Part shown: positions 40,803 to 53,847 of the stretch, piece after piece
Layout of the letters: the number at the start of each line of letters is the position of its first letter
Numbering within the stretch: the stretch's first letter is position 1
From: Carettochelys insculpta
Taxonomy: Eukaryota > Chordata > Testudines > Carettochelyidae
DNA: 64,000 nucleotides
NCBI RefSeq assembly: GCF_033958435.1
Contig: NC_134142.1
Span: 104,730,501-104,794,500, forward strand
Direction: 5' to 3'
Program-made: the position numbers and the translations under genes
Notes under the pieces: model-generated
What the model was told of the DNA's origin: nothing
The model's database searches: none
Seen by the model: only the letters and a program-made list of their open reading frames with translations

Positions 40803-41400
40803 TTAAGAATATAAGAACCACAGTTACTGGGTCAGACCAAAATTTAGTCTCCACACCAGTCATGATTTTATAGACCTCTGCTGTATCTAGTTTTAGCCTC
40901 CCATTTTCTAAGCTGAAAAGTCCCAGTTTTAATCTCTCCTCATATGACAGCTATTCTAAGCCCCTAATAATTTTTGTTGCTCTTTTCTGAACTTCTTCCA
41001 ATACCAAGATATGTTTCTGAGATGAGGATACCACACCTATATGTAGTATTCAAAACATAGGTGTGCCATGGATTTATACAGATATACTAAAAAATTCTGT
41101 CTTATTTTCTATCCCTTTTTTAATGGTTCCTAACATTCTATATTGACTGCTGCTTCACACTAAGTGAATGTTTTCAAAGAACTATCCACATTGAATCTAA
41201 GATCTCTCCCTTGAGTGATAATAGCTAAATTAGTCCCCATAATTCTGTACCTATATTTTGAATTAGGTTTTCCAATATGCATTACTTCGCATTTATCAAT
41301 ATTACAATTCATCTGCCATTTTGTTGCTCAGTCACCTACTTTTGTGAGATACTTTCAGTCTGCTTTGGACTTAACTATCTTGAGCAGTTTAGTAGGATAG
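40803..41400 (-). mobile_element. CR1 LINE fragment, minus orientation
   Basis: Starts 'aatataagaaccacagttac' and 'tgggtcagaccaa', the complement of a CR1 3' tail, and continues 'aatctctcctcatatgacag', 'caattcatctgccattttgt' and 'ctgctttggacttaactatc'. Decayed. Confidence 0.8.
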
Positions 41401-42289
41401 TTTATTTGAGCTACCTGAATAACTGAAAACATGTTTCCACTAAAATAATAAATAGTACAAATGATTATTCTACTACATGGTCTATGAAAAATTTGTAAAC
41501 ACATATGAATAGGCAACCATAACTTTAGTCTGCACGTGCCTAGCTTCCTTAATGGGATGTATTTTCAAAATTCTTTAGTTTCTTATTCAGAGCATTTCCT
41601 ATACCATAGGAATACTTCAGGTAATGGCAGCACACGAAGCAAAGATATGCATCCTCAAAATTTACAAAAATAGGCATGTACATGATAACATATAATAGCT
41701 CTATCCATCAAGTCAATATATTAAGTTTTTAAAGTCCTCTTTAGATTTACTTATATGAGAGGTCTTAATAGCACTAATGGAGCAGATAGCATCCATTGTG
41801 TAAGTAATACGGGTTTCGAAGTCCATGTGTACTGTATACATTCACCTGAGCTCCATTTTCAAAAGTTTGTATATAACAGAAAGGGCCATTATAGCTATAC
41901 TACTATTTCAGTTCTCATTTATTTCCATAATGGGTACTTATTTCTTATTTTTTTAAGAAAGAAATTGAATAGCTGTTGTAAATGTATTCCTATATTTCAA
42001 TTAGATTAATTCGGCATTTATGCAATTAAGTGAATACTCTGCTGCCTCAAGAAAGATCTGGCATAAGAGGCAGGAACTTAACCTATGCACACTCATGTAT
42101 GAGCAAATCATGTGTTTAAAATTAATCATGCACATGTTGCAAAGATAAGGCTTATCCTTCCTCTACACAGCTCGGCGAATGTCCCTCAAAAATAAACAGC
42201 AACAAAAACCGAACTATCATCAGATCTTCATCTCAAGGACTGCCTACTATGTTCAACTACAAAATAGTACAGTGAAATCTGTTTTATCG
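41401..42289. other. Intron stretch, nothing recognised
   Basis: AT-rich without exon or clear repeat. Confidence 0.5.
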
Positions 42290-42790
42290 GGTATTCATTC
42301 AACTGGAACACTCAAATAACCAGCAGAAACATGACACCACTTCTCCTTCTGAGAACAGAACTGAGCAAGCGAACAATGCCCGGCCCCTTATGGGATGCCC
42401 CACATAGCGCTCACCTTGCCTCCCTCCATGTCTGGATCCCAGCCAGGGGGCTGGTGGGATCCCTGTGGCTGGGGCTGCCAGTGCCAATCTGTGCAGGGCC
42501 CTGGGGCTGAAGCTGCTGCTGGGACTCTGTGCCCCAGCTGGCTGCCAACTGTGGGGCTGGTGGGGTACCTTGCCTCCCTCCCACCAGGGATCCTGCAGCT
42601 TTGTCTCTCCCCAGCGGCCAGTTTTTCCTCCACTTGGGATCTGACTTCTTGAGCAGAAGCCCGTGGTCGGTGGTGGAAGGAACTGAACTTTGTTATGGAG
42701 GGGACATTGACACCACCCACACCACCTGTGCCTCCCCCAGCTGTTCTCATTAACCTCCATGTTTGAACATCCAGCAACCTTCCGGTCCCG
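42290..42790. repeat. GC-rich unclassified insert
   Basis: A 500-bp GC-rich island in AT-rich intron, with open frames on both strands up to 153 codons and a proline/serine-rich composition but no domain. The start 'tcaactggaacactcaaataacc' hints at an old DNA transposon. Ends are not defined. Confidence 0.4.
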
Positions 42791-43607
42791 GGGTTGCCAG
42801 ATATGAAAAAGTTTACCGTATTGTGATGAAAAAAAGGTGTATTAGGCATTCATTGGTGTGCTCCAGTTACTCTGTGACACTGGAGATGCAAAATGGTTGT
42901 ACTGACCAGTTGTCCTGGGTTAATGGCTACTTCATATCAATAGGATAATGCAAAGCACCCGGACTGTACTGGGAAATCTGACCTTAGAATTTTCATGTGA
43001 GATCTAGCCAGAGTTTGAATTAATTTCTAATTTGAATTGATGCTACTTAACATTTAGCCGTCTACAATGTGAAGATAATGATCATAAGACCCAATTTGGC
43101 AAACAGTCCCCACTCATATGAATGTGACTACACACATAAGAACTATTCTTGTGAGGCAGGGACTACAGAAATAGATTCCTATAGATAAAATATGATACAC
43201 TATTCATGAAATATGGTAGCTGTGCTTCAAATATACTGGTGTAAATGAAAAATGTCCTTTATTTTTTACTCCTGTTAGCATCAAAGAAGTAAAGGAGAGG
43301 TAGACTCTAGTCTAGCTAGCTCCTATAGCATCAGATTAATTATGTACATTCTAAACGAAGAAATGCTCCTCTTGGTGTTGATGCCTGATCCACACAGAAC
43401 ACAGTTTGATAATCAGATCCCACATTGAGTTTATATCTTTAGCTATTAGGAAAAGATCTTGCAAACTTGTAAAATGAGGTGATTTAATATGTACACTACA
43501 AAAAATAATTATAGTTATTGAATTTTAGGCCAAACCAGTCTGGTCTTTTCCTGTGTTTAATTATGAACTGAAGGTTTATATTTTTGTGGGAAGCCTTAGA
43601 CATTTCG

Positions 43608-44388
43608 GGTTGCATCTATACTAGCAAGTTCTTTCGAAGACATTTTGAAGGACCGGACTCTTTTGAAATGTCCCACAGAGCATCTACACACAAAAAGTGT
43701 TCTTTTGAAAGTAAATTGAAAGAACACGGCACTCCTTTTGAAATCGCTTTTCCTTTCCCATTCCAGGAAGAACACCTTCTTTTGAAAGCTTCTTTCAAAT
43801 GAACTGTGCATAGATGCTCCACAGGGCCCTTCTTTCAAAAGAGCGGTCCTCATGGCAACTGATTTTTTGATCCCCGGCCCATTCTTTCGAAAGAGCAGGG
43901 GATGTGTGGACACTATCTTTCGAAAGAGAAGATCACTTTTTCGATCCACTTTTTTGTGTATGGACATTCTCTTTTGAAAGAAGTGCTTTCAGAAAAGATC
44001 TTCTGAGTGATGGAATTTATTTTAATAGCCAATAGATGGTTGTTGCCAGAAAAAGAATCTGAATCAGAGAGAGGAACTAGGAGTATACACTTGAAATGTT
44101 AATATGATTTGAAAAGTTTAAAAGAACATGTATACTGAATTTTTTCATCAAATTGAGATTTGCACATTTAATATTACTATTAAAATCATCAAATAAAAAA
44201 ATCTAATAAACTCATAATTTATGTTTGGATTTGCAAGTAATGATATTTCCGTTAAAAATCTGCCTTCATTGATGAATATTTTCACATTGCTATGAAACTA
44301 AGATGAGGTGGAAGTGAGAAACATACATCTTTACTAGTCTTTGGAAATAGGGCTTCTTTCAAAAGATCTCTGTAGTGCAGACATAGCT
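43608..44388. mobile_element. MITE rich in TTTCGAAAG/CTTTTGAAAG, interrupted
   Basis: Starts GGTTGCATCTATACTAGC and ends TGTAGTGCAGACATAGCT. The interior has many CTTTCGAAAGA-type palindromes and resembles the 51714-52100 element. A 344-bp foreign segment (44006-44349) interrupts it near the right end. Confidence 0.75.
44006..44349 (+). repeat. Inverted duplicate, left copy, inside MITE
   Basis: 344 bp matching the complement of 45231-45575 over its full length at roughly 90% by eye. It starts AGTGATGGAATT and ends TCTTTGGAAATA. Removing it restores the MITE's right end. No flanking duplication is seen. Confidence 0.85.
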
Positions 44389-45230
44389 TATATGTAAAGG
44401 CTGCAGTATTTGGTCACCGTGATATACCATGGCAGTGTCTAATCTTTTTTCTTTTATTAATTATTTTCATATGATAAACTGAAATGTCATACATTTGGGG
44501 AATTGAATGGGAAGTGACAGAAAAAGTAACATTGACTGTGAGGAAGTTTATTTAAAAGTAATATTTATGATTCCATTTCCATTAGCTTTCTGTTGTAGTG
44601 CCCAATTTACGCCCAGCTATGTGGATACAGCATATATGGAAATGCAGATGTCATCTGAAGATAACTTTATCAAGTTAAAAGTATGATAAATGGTAATTAA
44701 ATTGTTTAAATTGACCATGTTTGAGAAACTCTCACTAGGAGGGAAGAAGAACATCTCTGCTATAAAGAAATTAATAAAACATGTTATGCAAAAGTGAATT
44801 TACAGTTCATTTGGAATTAGAGATCTACCACCTTTTCAATCCATACAAATGCATAATCTTGTCAATTAAATATTATTGTTAAGGTCTAGTAGTATGTTAA
44901 AATCACTTTAAAGTGCAACTAAGGAAAATTCATGTGTGTTTATTACTCCTTAAGGGTCTATTAGTGGGTATTTTATTCAGATTCAGGTTGTAAAATCTGC
45001 ATAAACTCAGCATATTGTTATCCCCATGTGTGCATTTGTTTGGTTAAAGCATAACAGCAAATCTCAATTTCTGCAACTTCTGGAAAAGTCAAGAGAACTA
45101 AAACAGTCTTAATTTTAATCAGATACAAACAGTTATCACTACAGAAGTGAGGAGTTGACCATTATGCAAATTGTCACAGTTAGTGGTCAGCAAGCCATCA
45201 CAGAAGACTGAGCAAGTCAATTATTTCAGA

Positions 45231-45575
45231 TATTTCCAAAGACTAGTAAAGATGTATGTTTCTCATTTCCACCTCATCTTAGTTCCATAGCAATGTGAAA
45301 ATATTAGTCAATGAATGCAGATTTTAACAGAAATATCATTACTTGAGCTCAAATCCAAACATAAATTATGATTTTATTAGTTTTTTTAGTTTATGATTTT
45401 AATAGTAATATTAAATGTGCAAATCTCAATTTGATGAAAATTCAGTATATGTATTGTTTTAAACTTTTCAAATCATTTTAACACTTCAAGTGTATACTCC
45501 TAGTTTCTCTCTCTCATATATTTTCTTTTTTCTAGCAACAATTACCTATTGTCTATTAAAATGAATTCCATCACT
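45231..45575 (-). repeat. Inverted duplicate, right copy
   Basis: Starts TATTTCCAAAGACTAG and ends GGAATTCCATCACT-type sequence, inverse of the left copy. It sits in ordinary intron sequence, so it may be the source. The spacer between copies is about 880 bp. Confidence 0.85.
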
Positions 45576-45632
45576 TGGAAGGTTTAGAAAATGTGGCCTG
45601 AGGAAACACCAAACTATGCTGACCCCCTTAGG

Positions 45633-45655
45633 TAGATAGATAGATAGATAGATAG
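45633..45655. repeat. (GATA)n microsatellite
   Basis: About six tandem TAGA/GATA units. Confidence 0.95.
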
Positions 45656-45984
45656 AATTTCACTACATCTAACCCATCTGCTCCAGAAAACATGACAAAA
45701 AAGCCAATGATTTTTTCCATCGATAATTTTCAAGTAACTAATGGTGAAAGTCTGGCTACAACGAAGTCAATGGGAGTTTTGCCACTCATTTCATATGGTC
45801 TGGGATTTCATGCTTGATTGCTTTTCTCTAGTATCAGGAAGCATGTTGTTCTTCAGTTCCACTCTCACTAATCTTCAAAGAGATACAAGAGGCTCCATAC
45901 CTACAGTATGGTTGCAATACCAGCATAGCACCTAACATTATTACAGTATTCTACAGATATTAATTAATTCAGTCTAAAAGTCCC

Positions 45985-46060
45985 CTTGAAGGAAAGCATT
46001 AGTTCTTAATTTTATACAGAAGGAAATTGAGGCACAAAGTCTTTGCTTCCCCACTGTGTT
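45985..46060 (+). mobile_element. Possible MIR-like fragment
   Basis: Contains 'tatacagaaggaaattgagg' and 'cacaaagtctttgc', the usual MIR segment. Short and uncertain. Confidence 0.35.
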
Positions 46061-47002
46061 TCACCCTGTGCAGTCACTCATCTCTGTAAAAAATGGATAG
46101 AAAACAGTATCTTTCTGGTCCTTGTAACTTATATGCCTATTGTGCAAATGGCTGCAAAAGATGGAAGGCAGTGACCAATGAGGCCTGGGCAGATCAAGTG
46201 ACTTGTACAGGTCAGTCGTCCTGTACAGGTGCAAAACCGATTCCACATGGCCTGCAAGCTGCTCCCTGAGGTCCAGCAGACGGGAGAGTGAGAGCATAGG
46301 GCTGGGTCAAAATTATGCATGTCATGCCATTTCCCCCAGTGAGGTTGCTGCAGGCTCCATTTTTGCAGTCATTTACTCCCCTTTGTGCCATTCAGAGAAC
46401 GGAAACATCTGGTAATATGGCTTTCAAAATGTGTAACCAGCTATATGGCATTAGCAATAAAAACATACACAAGCTCAAATACTTATTACCCAAGAGACAG
46501 GCAAACTGCATTCTCAGTCTCTGGAAAATAAGTCTGATTTATGTTTAAAAAAGAAAATGGCTTAGGTAAATCATAGACACAATGTTATAAATGTTACTAT
46601 TGAGATACAATTATCGTAGGCAGTGCAAAACCACTTGTGTCTGGAAATCAGAGTCAAATTTGGATGCTGATTACATGCAAAAAGCAGTTTGTTGGAGTTT
46701 CTCCCTGGTACCCTGCCTAACCTGGCTCTCTGATCGTATTTGCTCAAAAGAAGCCCAAAGACTAAAAAAATAGTTATGCATGCAAATTAAATAGAGGGAA
46801 ACTGGCACTGCAAGATGCAAAATAATAAATTATAGTTTCAGTATTAAAAAAAAATCAGACCCTTCCTAACTCCCAGTCACCTTTCATATATAAGCTACAT
46901 TTGACTCAGCTCAGTGTGACTGGTTCTTCAGTTTCCAGACCACTTTAGATACTCACTGATCACTTTTTATGACTGCTCCCCCTCACACTAAAATGTTATA
47001 GT
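46061..47002. other. Intron stretch, nothing recognised
   Basis: No exon or clear repeat. Confidence 0.5.
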
Positions 47003-47130
47003 CACAGAGAGATAGCCATCTTAGTCTGTATCTTCACAAAAAAAGCAGCCATGTAGCACTTCAAAGACTGACAAAATAATTTATTGGGTGATGAGCTTTC
47101 ATGGGGCAGACCCACTTCTGCTGATCTGGA
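47003..47130 (-). mobile_element. SINE copy, minus orientation
   Basis: Reads 'gatagccatcttagtctgta', 'gtagcacttcaaagactgac', 'gatgagctttcatggggcag' and 'acccacttctgctg'. Confidence 0.8.
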
Positions 47131-50100
47131 ATTAGTGTTGTTATATTATGTAATACTGTCTGATTTTGTGCTGACTGGTTTTATGGCTTTGACTAGTTGT
47201 ACAATTGTGTATTTCTGTAATTCCTTTGGATAGTCAATGTGTGCAGGTTTTAGAAATATACAGAGACTTTAACCATTTTATCTTTTCTACACTTCATTGT
47301 CTGTTCCCTTATGAAAATTAATTTAAAGAGCAAGAGAGAAAGAGAGAAGAAAATAAGTAGGAAGGAGGTTAAAATCTAAGAAATTCACATTTAAGACAGG
47401 CGGTGGTAACCCACTACATTTTGTGTGTTGCAGCCAGTGCCAAGGATACGTCTCTAACATGAATCCATATCATGATGCCTTTTCTTAACAGCAGTCTGAT
47501 GTTGAAGGAGGAGCATAAGCCTTCACTTTGAATTTCCTGGTTTTTAACCATTGTGTTGCAACTTCAATGCTATTTAGCTATTGCAATACTATTCAGCTTT
47601 TTAATAAACCTTTGCTACAGGTCCCATGATCACATCCACATTGCTGTAGCACTGTTTTCAGAGTCAGAGATGTTTTCATCAGTTCTTCAAGCTAATCAGC
47701 CAGAATCAATAACCCAAAGCTCTGATTCGATTCACTTTTACTCTGCCTGACTAACCAGAAAGAAATACCTAGCTCCTTTACTATGAGTGTAGTTTCTCTG
47801 ATTAAACACACAGGCAAATCTACATAGAATTATCGGTCAATAACAATGGACCTTTGTCCAGCTGTGACTATTTCCCTCCCTCTATAGCTTGGCCTTATCT
47901 GCTCAGGAAATGCCTGTTTTAACTGACAGGTAGGAGATTAAATCTACAGCTGCCGAAACACAATCTCCGCTCTGTTAGATAGGCTTTCATTGCAAAGCAC
48001 TACAAACACATAATTTGTTTATATTGTTCCAGCAATCTTTGACAAAGCAGACTGTCTAGCTGAGACAAATGTGGTTAAACCCATTTATTGTATTATTTCT
48101 GCTACACAGAACAGGCTCTTAAAATGTAGAAACTAGACAAGGCACAAAGCTCTAGCTGTCTAAAGAAATCAAGAATAGATGACTTCTTGTTACACTAGCC
48201 CCTTTACACAGTAAAGCATGTCTCCTGGAAAACATCCACTGCACACTCTCTCTCTCTTGCTCTCAATTTTTTTTTTTTACTTTTTTTTTTTTTAGTGGGT
48301 GGTTCAATGACGTTTATATTTTTAGGTTTTAAAGCTTCTTTCTCCCTTCAAACCAACAGATATAAAATAGCCAAGTCAAGGAAAGCCTTATAGTTCAAGA
48401 AACCAGGGAATATTTTGCAAGGGCTACTTTGCAAAACAAAAATGTTTTTTCTGGACACACCAGGTCTCACCTTGATGTGTAATTTTTGTTACAATTTTTG
48501 CTGCACTTCAAAATAATATTGGTGGTTGTTCATTACAGGTGCCATGAATTAGGGGACTATATGCTTATAAATCTGATTTTCCAGACTGAACATTTTTTTT
48601 CACAATTAAAAAGACTTTAAAAGAAATCATATCTTTTACCTGTAGTTCCTCATGGCCATATGTTGTTTTCTCTGTGTCTCTCACAAGAACTATGAGCACA
48701 GTCAACATATACTGGAATTTATAAGGGCCACATCTAGGTTTAGAGGTTCCTCTAGAACATTTACGAACATAATCAGACATACACACAGTCTCCTGAGGGG
48801 AGGAATCTGTCCTATTTCATCTCCGCTTTTTATATTTAAGACTCTGTTATCCAGCTAATGTCCATGAGTAACGCCAGTTAACTTTATTTGGAGTCTCATG
48901 CACAAATTGATTGGAGAGATGCATTCAGTGACTGGTTTGTTCAAAATAATTTTGTTAAATTCAAAACAAGACATTTCCTAGGTATTAGATCTATAGACAT
49001 TCAAAGAGGAAAGTTAGGTCAACAAGAGGATTGTCACTCTAAAGATTAATCTGAACTATGAGGAATCAAATATGAAATGTGGTCAACGTTTAAAAGTTTT
49101 ACCATTCAAGTTATTTCTACCACACCATGCCTCTCTCAGAGCTTTCTCCTATGTACTCTTTTGTTATCTATTAAACTTCTTTACTGCATTTTTACTTAAT
49201 CTTAATCGATTTGCAACATTCATCTCTGGATTTGAGGGGAAGTGGTTCTGAGCAAGCAGAGAAGCTGCCACTCAAAACATTCAGTATGGCATAAAATTAA
49301 AAAAATATGCAATAAACTGGCTAAATCCACAGGGAATCCCTCAAACAGCATGGATAATGAGTGGAATCCATAACAGACATAAACAAACCCAGAAAGATGT
49401 CTGGGGCTAACATCATTATGTAAGATATATGCCCAAGATATATGGACATATATTTGAATGTTCAACTTCAAACTCAGGCTCTATTAGATTGATTCAATCT
49501 CAGCGTGGGGTTTAGTTAATAAACAAACCTTGCTGTTGGAAAATATTTGGGACTGGAATTACGTATCATGCCCCAGCCATTGAAAACACGTAGCACTCTT
49601 ACTTTAATGTTGGGTTAAAGCAGGTCTATAAAGAAAATTAGAAATCCACTCTCCTAAAAACAGATCCAACTCACAGGTTAAGCATCATAATTTTCAAAGC
49701 AGTTAGTATTCACAACTCTGTTTTATTCCATGCATTGGGGTGTTTGCCAGGACTTCACATGAAAAATTAGAGACCAGCTTGAGTTAAGGCTTTGGTTCAC
49801 ACTTTCTGTGTTACCAATATTTTCTTAAAGGACACAACAATCACATTAGTTAGTCTTTTTTGGTAATTATTAATTTCACTGTAAAGGAACTTCTTTTCTA
49901 TGTTTGGCTTGTTAAAAAAAGCATTTTGTTCACCTCAGGTACAGCATTAGCCTGCATATTTTCTCTTTTCCCTTTTTTGGGGGGTGGGGGAGTTGTTTAA
50001 AAATTCTTCCTAAACTTGGGTATTAATCACAACTCCAAGAGTGAAAGAATTTGCAGGAGTAGTGGAATGCCACTTTTTTTTTCAAAGTAGGAACTAGTTA

Positions 50101-50918
50101 GTACTGCCTTGTTTTTTTTTTGGTTGTTTGTTTTTAACTGATACTGGAAGAAGGACAAATGAAAGATTTAAAAAAAAAAGGAAAGAAAAAAAAATAAAAA
50201 AAAATTAGAGAACAAGAATGAAGGCTGGCCTGGAGGTACAATCACAGTCCAACATGTCATCAACTCCTCACAAATCTAAGTTCTAGTTATGGCATAAACC
50301 CGTCAGGGATGACAACAGCCAATGTGCTCAGCTCTGAATAAGAGGAATTCTCCTCAGTGGGCATATTATACTAAACCAGGAGCTGATAGACTCCAGAGGG
50401 CACCACAGTCCAGAAGAATGTGTCACCCTAGTCATTGTTTTTAAGGATAGTTATGAAGAATAAAATTGGAAGGCAGGCTCTTAAGGGCGATGGCCCACAA
50501 ATGCATGTATGCACAAGACAACACAAGAAGGCAAACAGCACCTCTCTTGGCTGGTTCCATTCTAAAGAAACCCCACTCACGTTTCGCATGTTGCTGTGTC
50601 TACTATGCTTTGTGCAGGAGACTCAGTTCTATAGTGAAGGCGATGTTCTTTCTACACTTAAATATGAAGCACCCTGTTTCTTTTGTTGGGTCTGAACTTC
50701 CCAAATAGTAGGGACCTTTGGATTTGTTTTTCAGATGTGAAGTAAGGGATAAAAAAGGTAAGATGTCTAAAATGGCACAAACTACAAGGAATGGCCTTCC
50801 CTTGCTTCTGTGCCAAAGCTGATGAATCCCGATGAGAGGACACTCACAGTACACTTCCAGTGCTGTTAGAGCCCCTCTAGCACTCTTTACTTACTGCATT
50901 CCCGTGCAGGCACTGTTT
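47131..50918. other. Intron stretch, no gene
   Basis: AT-rich. It holds a CT then T-rich tract at 48245-48293 and an A/T-rich low-complexity part at 50100-50215. No exon was recognised. Confidence 0.5.
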
Positions 50919-51433
50919 GGCTATGTCTACAGCAGCCCCAAAACTTCGAAAGGGGCATGATAATGGTCCAAATTGAAAGATGCTAATGAGGCATTGCCAT
51001 GAATATGCAGCACCTCATTAGCATAATGGTGGCGATGGCACTTAGAAAGTGCTGCTTTTGATTGCATGCAGCTCGTCTACCCGGGGTCCTTTTTGAAAGG
51101 ACCCCGCACACTTTGAAATCCCCTTATTCCTATTTGGTTATGCTAATGCTTATGCCATTATGCTAATGAGGTGCTGCATATTCATATTCCTTGTAGTTTG
51201 TGCCCTTTTATTTGGTTATAGGAATAAGAGGATTACAAAGTGTGCAGGGTCGTTTTGAAAAGGACCCCATTATAAATGAGCCGCATGTGATCGAAAGCGG
51301 CACTTTTGAAGTTCTGTGGCCGCCATTATGCTAAAGAGGCACTGCATATTCATGGCAGTGCCTCATTAGCATCTTTCGATTAGGTTCATTATCATGCCCC
51401 TTTTGACGTTCTAGGGCTAGTGTAGACATAGCC
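50919..51433. mobile_element. Palindromic MITE, GGCTATGTCTACA ends, TTT duplication
   Basis: 515 bp. It starts GGCTATGTCTACAGCAGCCC and ends GGGCTAGTGTAGACATAGCC. TTT flanks both sides. The arms share 'catgaatatgcagcacctca' and 'gcataatgg' in inverted form. About 85 bp of extra sequence, including a copied stretch of its own arm, lies near the centre (about 51140-51225). Confidence 0.85.
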
Positions 51434-51713
51434 TTTGAGTTTCCAGGAATCATAGACTACAGCCACACAGCCAAGTTATTTTGAGACAAAAACTGTTACT
51501 TTGAAATAAATTTGCTGTCATCTATGCTACACATGTACTATTTTGAAATCAATTTTGGAATACATTTTTGAAATAGTTGTTTTGAAATTGGTAAGCTCCA
51601 TTGCAGGAGGAATAGCTCCTATTATGAAATAAATATTTAGAAATAGGTACTGTTAATACACGGGGTAGAGCTTATTTCAGAATAGCAATTTCACAATAAG
51701 ACCTATTCTCTGT

Positions 51714-52100
51714 GGCTATGTCTACATTACAGTGATCCTTTGAAAGAAGTTCTTCCAGAAGAGATCTTTCAAAAAAAATTATTTTGAAAGATCACATCCA
51801 CACACAAAAAAGCTTAAAAGATTGAAAGATCAATCCGCTCTTTCGACAGTGTCCACACAGCCCCGCTCTTTCAAAAGAACAAGCCAGGCATCGAAAAAAT
51901 CTGGTGCCACGAGGACTGCTCTTTCAAAAGAAGGGCCTGTGGAGCACCTACGCATGCTTTTTTTTTCAAAAGAATCTTTAAGAAAAAGGCAGTCTTCCTC
52001 ATCTGGGAGAGGAAGAGTGCTGCCGGAAAAAGGGCCATGTTCTTTCGATTTTGGAAAAGCTGTGCCTTTAAAAAAAAAAACTGCTTGTGTAGATGCAGCC
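51714..52100. mobile_element. MITE E nested in F, TGT duplication
   Basis: 387 bp. It starts GGCTATGTCTACATTACAG and ends GCTTGTGTAGATGCAGCC. TGT flanks both sides (51711-51713, 52101-52103). The interior has CTTTCAAAAGA motifs and resembles the 43.6 kb element. Confidence 0.8.
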
Positions 52101-52181
52101 TGTCTCAACAGCACCTATTTCAAAAGAGTTCTTTTTTTAAATAGGTGCTATTTCGAAATAAGCACTATGTGTACAGACTAT

Positions 52182-52402
52182 GACTATGGCCACACTAGCC
52201 CCTCCTTTTGGAGGGTCTATGGTAATGTGGCACTTTGGAATAGGTGAATGAGGCACTTCCATGAATATGCAGCACCTCATTAGTATAATGACAGCGCATG
52301 CTCTTCAAAACTGCCAGTTTCAAAATATATGCTGCCTGTATAGCCAGGGGTCTTTCGAAATGGCCCCCCGGATTTTGAAAGCCCCTTCTTCCCATTTGGT
52401 TC
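52182..52402. mobile_element. Half MITE of the 50919 family
   Basis: The left half only: 'gactatggccacactagccc', then 'ccatgaatatgcagcacctc' and 'ggtctttcgaaatggcc'. It is cut at 'cccatttggttcatcag', where a SINE follows. Confidence 0.7.
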
Positions 52403-52664
52403 ATCAGATCAATCTCATTTCCAATACAGACTGACATTTATAAGTACAGAGTGCAGACAATCAACATCCCTCCGCCCCTCATCCCCCATGTCCTCTGTAT
52501 TTATAAATGTCAGTCTATATTGGAATGAGACTGGTCTGATGAAGTGGGTCTGTCCCACAAAAACTCATCAACGAATAAATCATTTTGTTAGTCTCTAAAG
52601 TGCTACATTTCTGCTGTTTTGTTTTGTTGGAGTACAGACTAACATGGCTACCTCACTGTTGCTA
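52403..52664 (+). mobile_element. SINE copy, plus orientation
   Basis: Carries 'tctgatgaagtgggtctgtc', 'attttgttagtctctaaagt' and the end 'acagactaacatggctacct'. Before this, 'cagactgacatttataagta' and 'tatttataaatgtcagtct' form an inverted pair. Confidence 0.8.
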
Positions 52665-52775
52665 TTTGCAAATACATTTTTGTGTTTAGACACCCTATTT
52701 CAAAATTGTTATTTTGGAATAGCTATTTCAGAACAGTTTATTTTGAAATAGGGTTGATGTGTAGATGTAGCCATG

Positions 52776-53847
52776 CAAGACTTACTTTCACTTAACCTTA
52801 TTCTGGAATGACCAAAGAATGTAGCTTGGGTTTGAATCAGTTCATGGTTTTCCTGCAGAGAGGAGAAATCAGAATGCCAGCTAAGCTAACAGTACAGTTA
52901 GTGCTTTCTGTTATACTGAACTGGACCAGAGCAGCAATTCATTTGCAATTATTCAGTCCCTTACCCATCTCCTCTCTTCCCAGCCCTTTCTTCATTCTTC
53001 CCTTTCATTTCCTACTTCTGTCTCTCTCTCCCTGCCACCCCATCTCAGTTTCCCTGTAAAAGTCCTGGCATTCTCTCTCACTGAAACCCTGGCATGTTGA
53101 ATAAAGTATGCACCTTTCTGAGTATATAGGCCCACTTGTTGCACATCTGGGGTCTAATTTTCCCTTCTGGAATTCTGACATATAATATTTGACAAGAAAG
53201 GTTACAAGTTATCCTAAACCTCCCCAAAAGAGTTTTTATGTTCCCCCCTTACTTCCCTCAAACCACTATGTTTTCTAATGCTGCCATCATGAGCAATGGG
53301 AGAAGACCATAATATATGCACGTGGCTGGGCTGCTTTTTACGTGACCAGTGAAGGCAGTCATGAAAAAGGCTCTAACATACTAGCAAGTGTGGTGGGCTA
53401 GACTGGGGAAGAAATTATGACAACCAGTACCACACAAATGGAATCACAGCTGATATTTGTGCTAGGGTGGCATAATTCTTAGCACTTCTTGAACAAAGTG
53501 ATGACAAATACCATAAGACTCATTTATACGTTATGAATCACAACTGCAACCAGATATCTTATCTGTATTACTTTTTTTTTTTGAGAGAGAGAGAGAGGGA
53601 ACCACTTGGCATTTGGCAATAGGATGCGGTCACTGTTATTTATTACAGACTTGTTTACAAATCAGGTTGGATATCTGTATGGCTATGATCCCTATTTGCT
53701 GTGAATATTGAATGTTTTGGTTGACTATATGTTGCACTTCCAACAATATATGCATCGCTGAGATCTCCATCCCAGAGTTAGAAGGCAGCATATGCATGTT
53801 TGTAATCTGTATGCAGCACTATTACACATAGTACAAATGCAATGGAA
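52776..53847. other. Intron stretch, nothing recognised
   Basis: Includes a T run followed by (GA)n at 53572-53598. No exon. Confidence 0.5.

Larger units (their letters stand above)
51467..52764. mobile_element. Old MITE F, split by later insertions
   Basis: Its parts are 51467-51713, 52104-52181 and 52665-52764. They are rich in TATTTTGAAATA motifs and the last part ends TGTAGATGTAGCC. It is split by element E and by a truncated MITE plus SINE. The left end is uncertain. Confidence 0.5.

Noticed and set aside
42299..42849. 153-codon minus-strand frames as a gene
   Set aside because: Low-complexity composition, overlapping frames on both strands, no domain or splice signals.
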